Assembly: GCF_027706145.1 (NCBI RefSeq)
Contig: NZ_JAQFWW010000001.1
Span: 434,001 to 498,000, forward strand
Source of the DNA: Bacillus changyiensis
GTDB lineage: Bacteria > Bacillota > Bacilli > Bacillales > Bacillaceae
Direction of reading: 5' to 3'
Length of the DNA stretch: 64,000 bases
Below are positions 1 to 7,708 of the stretch, one piece after another (position 1 is the stretch's first letter; the number at the start of each line of letters is the position of its first letter). The translations under genes and the position numbers were made by a program. The notes beneath the pieces are model-generated. The model was not told where the DNA came from and did not search any database. It saw only the letters and a program-made list of their open reading frames with translations.

Positions 1-1
1 T

Positions 2-163
2 GATGCCGGCATGATCGGTGTGAATGTCAATGTACCGGCTCCAATGGCGTTCTTCTCTTTCGCAGGGAACAAAGCCTCTTTCTACGGTGATCTTGGGACA
101 AATGGAAAAGACGGCGTCCAATTTTATACACGGAAAAAAGTCGTCACCGAACGCTGGTTCTAG
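2..163 (+). CDS. mmsA: methylmalonate-semialdehyde dehydrogenase, C-terminal end (partial)
   Basis: The last 53 codons of a gene that begins before the window. The tail matches the C-terminus of CoA-acylating methylmalonate-semialdehyde dehydrogenases (MmsA/IolA family): [13 protein letters not shown], then [20 protein letters not shown] and a final ERWF. The family converts methylmalonate semialdehyde to propionyl-CoA, the last step of valine breakdown, and also acts in inositol breakdown. The next two genes encode valine-pathway steps, so the valine role is the more likely one here. A terminator follows the stop, so the downstream genes are not simply read through. Confidence 0.85.
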   Translation, partial: DAGMIGVNVNVPAPMAFFSFAGNKASFYGDLGTNGKDGVQFYTRKKVVTERWF

Positions 164-174
164 TCTCTAAAGTA

Positions 175-219
175 AGATCCCTCTAATGGCAGGATTAAAA
201 ACGTGTAGAGGGGTCTTTT
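175..219 (+). terminator. Rho-independent terminator after mmsA
   Basis: A 10-bp stem (AGATCCCTCT pairing with AGAGGGGTCT, one G-U pair) with a loop of about 22 nt is followed by a short T run. Confidence 0.6.
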
Positions 220-245
220 CTATTGAACAATGGGAGGGATAAACC

Positions 246-1031
246 TTGAACTGCAAATATGCAACGCTTGAAAAAGAACATTTTATCACGACTGTCACAT
301 TGAACAACCCGCCGGTCAATACGCTATCTTCTTCCTGTATCGCCGAGCTCAGATCACTTTTTCAGGAACTGGCCACAGATGATGACACAAGGGCCATTAT
401 CATAACAGGAGAAGGTCGCTTCTTTGCGGCAGGAGCGGACATAAAAGAATTCGTTTCAAAAATAGGGGATCATGAGCAAGGTTTGGTGCTCGCCGAAGAA
501 GGTCAAGCGCTTTGTGATGAAATCGAAGCTTTAAAAAAACCCGTTATTGCCGCGATAAACGGACCGGCTCTCGGCGGAGGTTTTGAATTGGCATTGAGTT
601 GCCACTACAGAGTTATATCAGATCAGGCGATAGTTGGTCTGCCCGAATTAAAGCTCGGTCTGATACCAGCGTTTGGTGGTACACAGCGGCTTCGCAGGAT
701 AACAGGTACAGCCAAAGCACTTGATCTCATCCTTACGAGCCGATCACTATCAGCTCATGAAGCAGTAGAGTTTCATATCGCCCAGCTGGCTGTAAAGGAG
801 GAGGAACTGTTGAAAACGGCTGCCGCTGTAGCATTGTCATTTGTAGAGGAAAAAAGCATGACCAGTGTCACACGTGCAGTGGACTGCATTATACAAGGCA
901 GCAATGAGAGCATGGAGCAAGGTTTGGAAAGAGAACGAAAAAGCTTCGCTGAACTGTTTTTGACTTCTGATGCCAAAGAAGGCATTCACGCATTCATCGA
1001 GAAACGTAAACCAGACTTTCATCATTCATAA
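246..1031 (+). CDS. enoyl-CoA hydratase/isomerase family protein (crotonase fold)
   Basis: Cytoplasmic crotonase-family enzyme of 261 residues, the usual length for a short-chain enoyl-CoA hydratase. The start is TTG, fixed by GGGAGG at 232-237. The oxyanion-hole segments are AAGADI near residue 62 and GPALGGGFELAL near 106. Both catalytic glutamates are in place, in GGFELA and in LPELKLG, so it should hydrate rather than only isomerise. It lies between mmsA and a 3-hydroxyisobutyryl-CoA hydrolase gene, which points to methacrylyl-CoA hydration in valine degradation. The family also includes YngF-type hydratases, so the exact substrate is inferred from context. The next gene starts 15 bp after its stop. 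Confidence 0.85.
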   Translation: MNCKYATLEKEHFITTVTLNNPPVNTLSSSCIAELRSLFQELATDDDTRAIIITGEGRFFAAGADIKEFVSKIGDHEQGLVLAEEGQALCDEIEALKKPVIAAINGPALGGGFELALSCHYRVISDQAIVGLPELKLGLIPAFGGTQRLRRITGTAKALDLILTSRSLSAHEAVEFHIAQLAVKEEELLKTAAAVALSFVEEKSMTSVTRAVDCIIQGSNESMEQGLERERKSFAELFLTSDAKEGIHAFIEKRKPDFHHS

Positions 1032-1046
1032 AAGGAGTGGATCAAG

Positions 1047-2108
1047 ATGTCCGATGACGTTTTGTGTTCCGTCAATCAACACGGCACTGCAACCATTGTT
1101 CTGAACCGCCCGAAAGCGCTCAACTCGCTCACTTATGACATGGTCCGTGTGATTGGCGAAAAACTATTGGAATGGAAGACAGATGATAGCGTTGCTGTAG
1201 TAGTTATCAAAGGTGCAGGTTCAAAAGGGCTTTGTGCCGGCGGTGATATTAAAGCCCTCTATGAAGCTCGTTCGTCAAAAAAAGTCATGCAAGCTGCTGA
1301 ACGATTTTTCGAAAAAGAATATGAGGTTGACATGGCCGTCTATCGATTTCCAAAGCCGATCATCGCCTGTTTAGATGGGATCGTCATGGGCGGAGGAGTA
1401 GGCCTTACATATGGGGCTAGCCACAGGATTGTAACAGAAAGGACGAAATGGGCAATGCCAGAAATGAATATTGGTTTCTTTCCCGATGTCGGCGCAGCCT
1501 ATTTTTTAAACAAAGCTCCCGGTTACGTAGGGCGCTACCTCGCATTAACTGCATCTATTATCCATGGCGCTGATGTGCTGTATATGAACGGTGCAGATGT
1601 CTACATGGAAAGCCGCGCTTTAGAGCAATTGATTAAAAAAGTGGAACATACAAACTGGAAGCATGAAAAAGTTAAGGAAAAGCTTAAACAAATCATTGAG
1701 GAATCTCAAACGGTGCCCCCTCAAGAGAGTAAGCTGTCTTCCTATCAAAAAGACATTGATCATCATTTTAGATTTGATCAATTGGAAGAGATCCTTCAGT
1801 CGCTCGAAAGCAGAGGGAGTGACTTTAGCATGAAAGTAAAGAAACTGTTACTTTCCAAATCTCCATTTTCATTAAAGATCGCGTTAAAACAACTAGCGGA
1901 CGGCAAACAAAAAACGATAGAAGAATGCTTTGCTATAGATCAGTTGCTTGCCAAGAACTTTTTGAGACACAGAGATTTCTATGAAGGCGTGCGTTCCGTC
2001 CTGATCGATCGCGATCAATCACCGCACTACGAGTACCAGCACGTTTCAGATGTAAGCGATGATGCGGTAAATCAGTTTTTTCAGCACAATATAGGAGCTG
2101 ACCTTTAG
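1047..2108 (+). CDS. 3-hydroxyisobutyryl-CoA hydrolase
   Basis: Crotonase-fold thioesterase that releases 3-hydroxyisobutyrate from its CoA ester in valine catabolism. It has 353 residues, the typical size for this subfamily and longer than a hydratase. Family motifs are CAGGDIKALYE near residue 63, LDGIVMGGGVGLT near 108 and MPEMNIGFFPDVGAAYFL near 131. The ATG follows AAAGGAGTGG with good spacing, and only 15 bp separate it from the hydratase gene, so the two form an operon. An intrinsic terminator overlaps its stop codon. Confidence 0.88.
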   Translation: MSDDVLCSVNQHGTATIVLNRPKALNSLTYDMVRVIGEKLLEWKTDDSVAVVVIKGAGSKGLCAGGDIKALYEARSSKKVMQAAERFFEKEYEVDMAVYRFPKPIIACLDGIVMGGGVGLTYGASHRIVTERTKWAMPEMNIGFFPDVGAAYFLNKAPGYVGRYLALTASIIHGADVLYMNGADVYMESRALEQLIKKVEHTNWKHEKVKEKLKQIIEESQTVPPQESKLSSYQKDIDHHFRFDQLEEILQSLESRGSDFSMKVKKLLLSKSPFSLKIALKQLADGKQKTIEECFAIDQLLAKNFLRHRDFYEGVRSVLIDRDQSPHYEYQHVSDVSDDAVNQFFQHNIGADL

Positions 2109-2125
2109 ACATCAGCTCTTTTTTT
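2095..2125 (+). terminator. terminator overlapping the end of the hydrolase gene
   Basis: Perfect 7-bp stem GAGCTGA/TCAGCTC with a 10-nt loop, followed directly by seven T. The stop codon lies in the loop. Confidence 0.8.
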
Positions 2126-2247
2126 GTCAGGGCCTTAGGAAAGAAGCTGTCACATATTGGTTCACTGAAACGTAGAGCAATGAGATTGGTAGAATCACTG
2201 AAAAGATTGGAAAAATAAAATTGATGAAATGAGAGGTAGGCAGTTGT

Positions 2248-2880
2248 ATGCTAGGACCTAATCCAAATACTATTTATCCAATATCAAATAATAAAAGTGT
2301 CCAATTTATCAAACCCTCATTGACAAAACCAAATATTGAAGTTGGAGATTTTTCTTATTATGACAGTAAACAGGGAGAAGCCTTTGAAGAACAAGTACTT
2401 TATCATTATGAATTCTTTGGCGACAAATTGATAATTGGAAAGTTTTGCTCAATTGGGCCAGGTACTACATTTATTATGAACGGTGCTAATCATCGAATGG
2501 ATGGTTCTACCTATCCTTTTAATATTTTTGGAAACGGATGGGAGAGTCATACGCCAACATTAGAAAATCTGCCCATCAAAGGGGATACAGAGGTTGGGAA
2601 TGACGTTTGGATTGGCAGAAATGTAACAATCATGCCTGGAGTAAAAATAGGTGATGGTGCAATAGTTGCAGCAGAGTCTGTGGTCACCAAAAATATTGAG
2701 CCTTACACGGTTGTGGGTGGAAATCCTTCCAGATTAATAAAGAAGAGATTTTCTGAGGAAGTCATCAAAAACTGGCTCCAAATTCAGTGGTGGAATCTAG
2801 ATATAAACTTGATAAATGAAAATCTTGATTACATTGTAAATGGTGATGTGGTTAATTTAAAAAGAAACTTAAATAAATAA
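2248..2880 (+). CDS. Vat-family streptogramin A O-acetyltransferase (xenobiotic acetyltransferase)
   Basis: Left-handed beta-helix (hexapeptide repeat) acyltransferase of 210 residues, the usual length for Vat and type-B chloramphenicol acetyltransferases. These enzymes acetylate a hydroxyl of the drug with acetyl-CoA. The N-terminal GPNP, the stretch [16 protein letters not shown], the catalytic-loop [16 protein letters not shown] (His near residue 82), [22 protein letters not shown] and VVGGNPS all fit Vat proteins better than CatB. The start follows GAGAGGTAGG. The gene is flanked by genes of unrelated function and has its own terminator, typical of an acquired resistance cassette. Resistance is inferred from the family and has not been shown. 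Confidence 0.8.
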   Translation: MLGPNPNTIYPISNNKSVQFIKPSLTKPNIEVGDFSYYDSKQGEAFEEQVLYHYEFFGDKLIIGKFCSIGPGTTFIMNGANHRMDGSTYPFNIFGNGWESHTPTLENLPIKGDTEVGNDVWIGRNVTIMPGVKIGDGAIVAAESVVTKNIEPYTVVGGNPSRLIKKRFSEEVIKNWLQIQWWNLDINLINENLDYIVNGDVVNLKRNLNK

Positions 2881-2904
2881 TATTTCGCCTCTGTCATTCA
2901 TGTT

Positions 2905-2935
2905 CAAAAAACCCTATTTTGATGGGGTTTTTTAA
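2905..2935 (+). terminator. terminator after the acetyltransferase gene
   Basis: Stem AAAACCC/GGGGTTT around TATTTTGAT, followed by a T-rich tract. Confidence 0.65.
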
Positions 2936-3109
2936 TTTTTATTTCGTACAATACAGTAAAAGCGAATTGACGATCCACAATCTTCGTGTTCTCGTTAAAC
3001 CCGAGATAAGAAAAGAGAGTATCTAATTAAGTAATAAATGAAATTCCTTCTCTTTACCTCTTCATTTAACTCATTCCAACGCAACATTTTATCAAATGAT
3101 ATTTGATGG

Positions 3110-3140
3110 TTGACTCTCCTCTAAGAGGATAGTTTATAGT
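3110..3140 (+). promoter_or_regulatory. MerR-type promoter/operator of the ABC exporter
   Basis: TTGACT (3110-3115), a 19-bp spacer and TATAGT (3135-3140). The over-long spacer carries an inverted repeat, CCTCT-A-AGAGG, extended by ACT and AGT. This is the architecture of promoters activated by MerR-family proteins, which untwist a 19-bp spacer. A nearly identical copy precedes the regulator gene at 4896-4926. Confidence 0.85.
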
Positions 3141-3171
3141 TCCTTTTGTAAGAAATGAAGGAGGGAACCAT

Positions 3172-4134
3172 ATGTATAACCATTATTCAATAGTTTTAAA
3201 CAATGTTAGCAAATCATTTGGCAAAAAGGTAGTTTTAAATCATGTATCATTTAAAGTAAAAAAAGGTTCTATCTTCGGACTAATTGGTCCAAAGGGTGCA
3301 GGGAAATCTACTTTAACGAGCATATTAGCTACTTTATCCTTGCCAAATGAGGGTACCGTTAAAATTTCGGATTTAGACATTGTTTCAGAAGTAAATGAGG
3401 TTCGCAAAAAAGTTGGAGTCACATTCCAACAAACAACTTTATTTTCGACAGGAACTGCTTGGGAAAACTTATTGATTTCAGGAAAAATGTACGGCATGAG
3501 CACTTCAAAGATAATAGAACGAGGAAAACACTTGTTGAAGCAATTTGGTTTGTACCAGGCATCCAACAATATAGTTAGTACTTACTCTGGTGGAATGAAA
3601 AGAAAATTGGATATTGCGATAAGTTTACTTCATAAACCTGAAGTCCTTTTACTAGATGAACCCACAGCTGGATTAGACCCAGATTCAAGAACTACTTTGT
3701 GGGGAATTGTTACAAAAATTTCTCGTGATGAAGGAACAACAATTTTTATAACCACTCACTACTTAGAGGAACTGAATCACCTAGCAACCGAAATTGCATT
3801 GATTAACAAGGGGAAGATACTTAATATTGGTACACCAACAGAACTAATTAATAAACTTTCGGCAGATCAAATTGAAATTCAATATCACAAATTAGATTTA
3901 GTCAACATTCAGAAAATAACTGAATACATTTCTGGCTTGAAGGAAGTTTTTCATCTCGAGATAAAATCAACAGCATTAACAATGATGACCAGTCAGGGAA
4001 AACAGATTTTGTCTAAATTATTAAGGTACTTAATTCAGAATAATATCGAAATTGAATTTAGCGAACTGAAACAGGCTACTTTAAATGACGTTTATTTAGC
4101 AAACTTTAATGAGAAAGGACAGAACAATGAATAA
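3172..4134 (+). CDS. ABC transporter ATP-binding protein, drug-export type
   Basis: Cytoplasmic ATPase subunit of 320 residues. The nucleotide-binding domain spans roughly residues 6-235: Walker A GPKGAGKST at 39-47 (Lys where most family members have Asn before GAGKST), Q-loop VGVTFQQ, signature SGGMKRK at 139-145, Walker B VLLLDEP at 158-164, and the switch His in TTHYLEEL. An extra C-terminal domain of about 80 residues is typical of DrrA/CcmA-like exporters. The start follows GGAGGGAACCAT. The permease gene overlaps its 3' end, so the two are translationally coupled. The MerR-type promoter upstream suggests induction by a compound. The substrate is unknown. Confidence 0.88.
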   Translation: MYNHYSIVLNNVSKSFGKKVVLNHVSFKVKKGSIFGLIGPKGAGKSTLTSILATLSLPNEGTVKISDLDIVSEVNEVRKKVGVTFQQTTLFSTGTAWENLLISGKMYGMSTSKIIERGKHLLKQFGLYQASNNIVSTYSGGMKRKLDIAISLLHKPEVLLLDEPTAGLDPDSRTTLWGIVTKISRDEGTTIFITTHYLEELNHLATEIALINKGKILNIGTPTELINKLSADQIEIQYHKLDLVNIQKITEYISGLKEVFHLEIKSTALTMMTSQGKQILSKLLRYLIQNNIEIEFSELKQATLNDVYLANFNEKGQNNE

Positions 4135-4885
4135 CATAACATTCCTATTGTTATTAGCAAAAAAAAGACTGACGCCGTTAATGAAAAATCCAATTGCAAT
4201 TATCATTTCAATGTTCCAGCCATTGATTTTCTTGGTGTTGTTTGGCACAATATTTTCAAGTGTTCCATCCATTGGTGGTTTTGAAGGTTCCAATTATGCC
4301 TCCTATATTTTACCGGGGATTCTGATCATGAATGCCTTATTTGGCGGAATATATCTAGGAATGAGTACTTTAGATGATATAAGAGAAGGGATATTTAATC
4401 GATATTTAGTTGCCCCAAAAAACAATCTGGTTTTCATCAGTGGGGATTTGGCCTACATTTTTACTTTTCAATTGATCCAATCTACTTTGTTAGTGGTTAT
4501 TGGCTATTTTATGGGATTTAGACTGCCAGCAGGAATCATTTCACCAATTCTTTTTCTTGTCACACCAGCATTATTTTCGTGTCTAATCGGATCTGTTTCA
4601 ATTGGAATTGCTGTTCTAACCAAAAAGCACTCAACAATGATCACAGTCATGCAGTTTGTCTCTTTCCCGTTAATTTTCTTGTCTTCTGCCTTTATGCCAA
4701 GCAACTTATTACCAAAGTGGATTCGTATTATATCAAAAATAAATCCAGTTGACTGGGTGGTTAGAGCCTCACAATCTACTTTTTACCATCCGCTTGCAAT
4801 CAACTACTATTTACTGATTATTTCATGTCTTGTAACAGCTGTTTTCTTTTGTAAATACACGTATGAACTCCAAAGAAAAAAGTGA
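4127..4885 (+). CDS. ABC transporter permease, ABC-2 type
   Basis: Membrane partner of the preceding ATPase, 252 residues, with about six hydrophobic segments and the ABC-2 motif YASYILPGILIMNALFGG near residue 60. I chose the ATG at 4127 because AAAGGA lies 7 nt upstream. An in-frame ATG at 4109 would lengthen it by six residues but has no clear ribosome binding site. The start overlaps the last codons of the ATPase gene. Family knowledge (DrrB-like exporters) suggests drug or lipid export, with substrate unknown. Confidence 0.87.
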   Translation: MNNITFLLLLAKKRLTPLMKNPIAIIISMFQPLIFLVLFGTIFSSVPSIGGFEGSNYASYILPGILIMNALFGGIYLGMSTLDDIREGIFNRYLVAPKNNLVFISGDLAYIFTFQLIQSTLLVVIGYFMGFRLPAGIISPILFLVTPALFSCLIGSVSIGIAVLTKKHSTMITVMQFVSFPLIFLSSAFMPSNLLPKWIRIISKINPVDWVVRASQSTFYHPLAINYYLLIISCLVTAVFFCKYTYELQRKK

Positions 4886-4895
4886 ATAAATGGTG

Positions 4896-4926
4896 TTGAC
4901 TCTTACCTTAGAGGATACTTTAGTAT
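4896..4926 (+). promoter_or_regulatory. MerR-type promoter/operator of the regulator gene
   Basis: TTGACT (4896-4901), a 19-bp spacer and TAGTAT (4921-4926). Aligned with the site at 3110, the first eight bases match exactly, and so does the run AGAGGATA in the spacer. The shared operator implies that one regulator controls both its own gene and the exporter genes. Confidence 0.82.
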
Positions 4927-4954
4927 AAAGAGCATTGAAAAAGGAGGAGAAGAA

Positions 4955-5721
4955 ATGTATACCGTTCATGAAGTTGCAAAACTTGCTCATACAACAGTAA
5001 AGACATTACACCATTATCACAAAGTAGGTCTTTTGATTCCAGAACAAACGACAGATATCGGCTATCGCTTATACGGAAAAAAAGATTTAGAACGATTACA
5101 GCAAATCCTTTTTTACAAAGAATTGGATTTTCCTCTCAAGGAAATTAAAAAATTATTAGATAGTGACACCGACAGGGAGAATTCCTTGATTCAGCAAAAA
5201 AAATTGTTAGAACAAAAAGTTGAACGATTTAAAGAACTGATCAAGACAATCAACTCATCTATTAAAAATACGAAAGAAGAAGTCGATTTGGATATGGCAA
5301 CCATGTTTAAAGGCTTTGAAACTGAAAATGATTGGCAAGAAGCCTTAAGAGATCAAAACGAATATTTGAAAAAAGAATATGATTTTAACTTGTCAAATCA
5401 AACAATTGATGTAGAATCAATGAACGATTCCGCCATAGAAGCACAGTCATTTAATGAAGATATGATTAAGTTTTTACAAGAAGGAACCTCACCAAATGAT
5501 TCAAAAGTTCTGGATCGTGTAAAAGAACATTTATCCTTTTTAGAAAAAAAAATCATCCATCAACACCGCAAGACTTTCTAAATCAGACAGAGTTTTTCAT
5601 CGCTGATGAGTTTCATCGGAATATGTTTGAGCAACAGCAAGTGGGTTACATTTATTTTCTAAACAAAGTAGCAGCTAGTTATTTGAAAAAAACAATTGCA
5701 CATAGTTCGACTAAAGATTGA
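4955..5721 (+). pseudogene. MerR-family TipA-like regulator, frameshifted near its 3' end
   Basis: The first 208 codons (4955-5581) read as a MerR winged helix-turn-helix (residues 1-70, beginning MYTVHEVAKLAHTTVKTLHH), a coiled-coil dimerisation helix (about 75-110), and the start of a TipAS drug-binding domain. The frame stops at 5579. The next frame then continues without a gap from about 5572 to a TGA at 5719-5721, reading DFLNQTEFFIADEFHRNM and then VGYIYFLNKVAASYLKK, which is the expected TipAS C-terminus. One base is therefore missing (or two are extra) around 5560-5575. The intact protein would be near 255 residues. The 208-residue product keeps its DNA-binding part but lacks about 45 residues of the ligand-binding domain. 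It may be a real mutation or a base-calling error. Confidence 0.82.
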
Positions 5722-6235
5722 TATTTACGAAATCCAAGGGCTGTTTCGACAGCTCTTTTTGAATTTCTTTTTATCATATACGTAAAAATGCTAACAAACA
5801 TGATGCATTAGCTTTTACAAATGAGCAGTTAGAAACTGCATATATCACATATATTTTATCCCGTTACGCACGAAAGCGTAATGTTTAATTCGAAATCCAA
5901 TTGAAGAACAAAATACTTGTTGAAATTATTCCTGTTTTAAATAGTGGTACTTGTTGTGAAACACAAGAGAGCGACTGCTGTGATAACAAAACAATGAAAC
6001 AACTTCAGCGAAGGTCCAATCAGATCAAACCTCAAAGTGCAGGAGACAATAGGGGGCATCTAATGAAGAAAACACTGACATCACTAATAACTTATTATTT
6101 GTATTTTCATTCTAGTTAACATAATATATATTCTAGGAAGTTATAAAATCTAAAGAAGTTCCTGTTAGAATTTAAAAATCCTAAATACTCATATCTCATA
6201 AAATAAAGTATACTTGCCATTGAGACAAAAGATGA
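5722..6235 (+). other. intergenic stretch without a convincing gene
   Basis: About 510 bp. It holds the terminator at 5737-5760 and then AT-rich DNA. One short open stretch ends in TAA at 5886-5888 (NKHDALAFTNEQLETAYI, then YARKRNV) and could be a gene remnant, but has no start signal. A 72-codon reading frame from a TTG at 5901 has no ribosome binding site. I see no supported function. Confidence 0.5.
5737..5760 (+). terminator. terminator after the MerR pseudogene
   Basis: Eight-bp stem AGGGCTGT/ACAGCTCT (one G-U pair) with a TTCG loop, then five T. It lies after the stop of the second frame, which fits an originally longer gene. Confidence 0.8.
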
Positions 6236-6265
6236 TTAAAAAATGCAGGAATTGATCCTGCATTT
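6236..6265 (-). terminator. terminator of the carbamoyltransferase gene
   Basis: Ten-bp perfect stem AAATGCAGGA/TCCTGCATTT with a 5-nt loop. Read on the minus strand it is followed by six T. Confidence 0.85.
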
Positions 6266-6271
6266 AATAAA

Positions 6272-7201
6272 CTATACGTTAAGGCACCAGTCCAGTGCCG
6301 CCATTGCGCCGTAATACTTATTTTCCGCTTGTTGAAATACAATGCTTTTTGGTCCGTCAATTACTTCAGGCTGCACTTCCTCACCTCGATGCGCTGGTAA
6401 ATCATGCATAAAGATTGCATTTGGATATTTATTCATTAAGTCCTCTGTGACACTGTAAGGTTTGAACACCTCTTTCCACAAAGGATCTTCTTTAGATGAA
6501 CCGGTTGTTTCCCAGCGTGTTGTATAGACTACATCTACTTCTGACGGTAAATCTTCAAAGTTAGAAAACTGATAAACTTTTGCTCCACTATTTTTTGTGC
6601 ACTGTTCACTAATAGATATAAAACGATCGTCAACTGAATATCCTGGGGGGCAAAATAAGAATAGTTCAACACCTTTAAACCTTGACAAAGCTAGGGTTAA
6701 AGCAGAAGCTGTGTTGTTACCTTCACCAATATAAAGAATACGTAGGTTGGAGAGTGATTTAAATTGTTGTTTTAGCGTTGTGAGATCTGCCAAAGCTTGT
6801 GTTGGGTGCTCATCAGCACTCATAGCATTTACCACAGCCATTTGTTGCTGAGATGCATAAGTACGCATTTCAGCAGGACTTCCTGAAGTTCTAGCCACAA
6901 AACAATCTAACATACTTGAAAGTACTTTGACTGTATCTTCTGTTGCTTCACCCGTATTTTCTTGAAGGTCATCTGGGCCATAGGTGATGATTTTCCCTCC
7001 CATTCTAAGCGCTGCAGCAGAAAAACCTGTTCTCGTTCGAGTTGATGTTTTGCGAAAATAAATTCCGATCACTTTATCAGCTAAACGATTTTTATACGAA
7101 CTGCTGTCTGAGGCAAACTCAACTCCGCGATCCATAATTTGCATGATGTCATCATCTGATAAATCCTGCAACGTAATTAAATGGCGACAACTTTTCTTCA
7201 T
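6272..7201 (-). CDS. ornithine/aspartate carbamoyltransferase family protein, orphan
   Basis: Cytoplasmic carbamoyltransferase of 309 residues, the usual length. The carbamoyl-phosphate motif STRTRTG lies near residue 52 (typical ornithine enzymes have STRTRxSFE). HPTQAL lies near 132, and HDLPAHRGEE near 267 replaces the usual HCLPAHRG of ornithine carbamoyltransferases. It is more OTC-like overall but lacks the conserved Cys of that motif, so the amino-group acceptor may not be ornithine. Relatives in natural-product pathways carbamoylate diaminopropionate or similar amines. No other arginine gene is nearby, and it has its own terminator, so a role in arginine synthesis is doubtful. Start ATG after AGGAGTGAAACTGA. 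Confidence 0.75.
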   Translation of the reverse strand: MKKSCRHLITLQDLSDDDIMQIMDRGVEFASDSSSYKNRLADKVIGIYFRKTSTRTRTGFSAAALRMGGKIITYGPDDLQENTGEATEDTVKVLSSMLDCFVARTSGSPAEMRTYASQQQMAVVNAMSADEHPTQALADLTTLKQQFKSLSNLRILYIGEGNNTASALTLALSRFKGVELFLFCPPGYSVDDRFISISEQCTKNSGAKVYQFSNFEDLPSEVDVVYTTRWETTGSSKEDPLWKEVFKPYSVTEDLMNKYPNAIFMHDLPAHRGEEVQPEVIDGPKSIVFQQAENKYYGAMAALDWCLNV

Positions 7202-7357
7202 TCAGTTTCACTCCTAACCCATTTCTCATTCTAAATTTTTGCACTCTGTCTATATCATCTATTGCTCTAACAAAAGCAATAAACATATTTTTACTATAAA
7301 ACAACTTTTGACACATTTCAACCAATAATTACCTCGAAAGAAAGATATTTTTCGACA

Positions 7358-7609
7358 TTAGAGTGATGAAATTAATTCATGATACACAGTTTCTAATTCA
7401 TCAATTGAAATATCCCCATATACACATTTGATCACAGCGTCAGCAAATTCGTCATAGCCGTCATCTGTAGAAAACCCTTGCTGAAGTTCCCTCTCATAAT
7501 GCTTCATTTTTTTCTCTATGTCTGGCTCCTGATCCGCATATTCAGGTTGGTTGATGATCTCATTCTTTTTTTTGACAAGCCTTACGTACTGTTTTAACGT
7601 CTCATTCAT
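7358..7609 (-). CDS. small hypothetical protein
   Basis: An 83-residue soluble, acidic, helical protein that I do not recognise. The first half is rich in Lys/Glu and likely a helical hairpin. The second half contains DDGYDEFADAVIKCVYGD. I chose the ATG at 7609 because GAGGTGA lies 6 nt upstream; a GTG at 7618 overlaps that site. It stands alone between the carbamoyltransferase and cellulase genes. Confidence 0.6.
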   Translation of the reverse strand: MNETLKQYVRLVKKKNEIINQPEYADQEPDIEKKMKHYERELQQGFSTDDGYDEFADAVIKCVYGDISIDELETVYHELISSL

Positions 7610-7669
7610 ACTAGTCACCTCAAGAATTGCTTTTTTCTAATATTCCAACATTAATTGCTTTATATCCAT

Positions 7670-7699
7670 AAAAAAGGCCTCCAATTTAATGGAGAGCCC
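7670..7699 (-). terminator. terminator of eglS
   Basis: On the minus strand a stem GGC(T)CTCCA/TGGAGGCC with one bulged T is followed by six T, just after the cellulase stop codon. Confidence 0.75.
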
Positions 7700-7708
7700 T
7701 ATTCAGTG

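Noticed and set aside
5901..6119. 72-codon frame starting at TTG with a Cys-rich N-terminus (SGTCCETQESDCCDN)
   Set aside because: No ribosome binding site, a tail that reads like AT-rich random sequence, and no family that I recognise.
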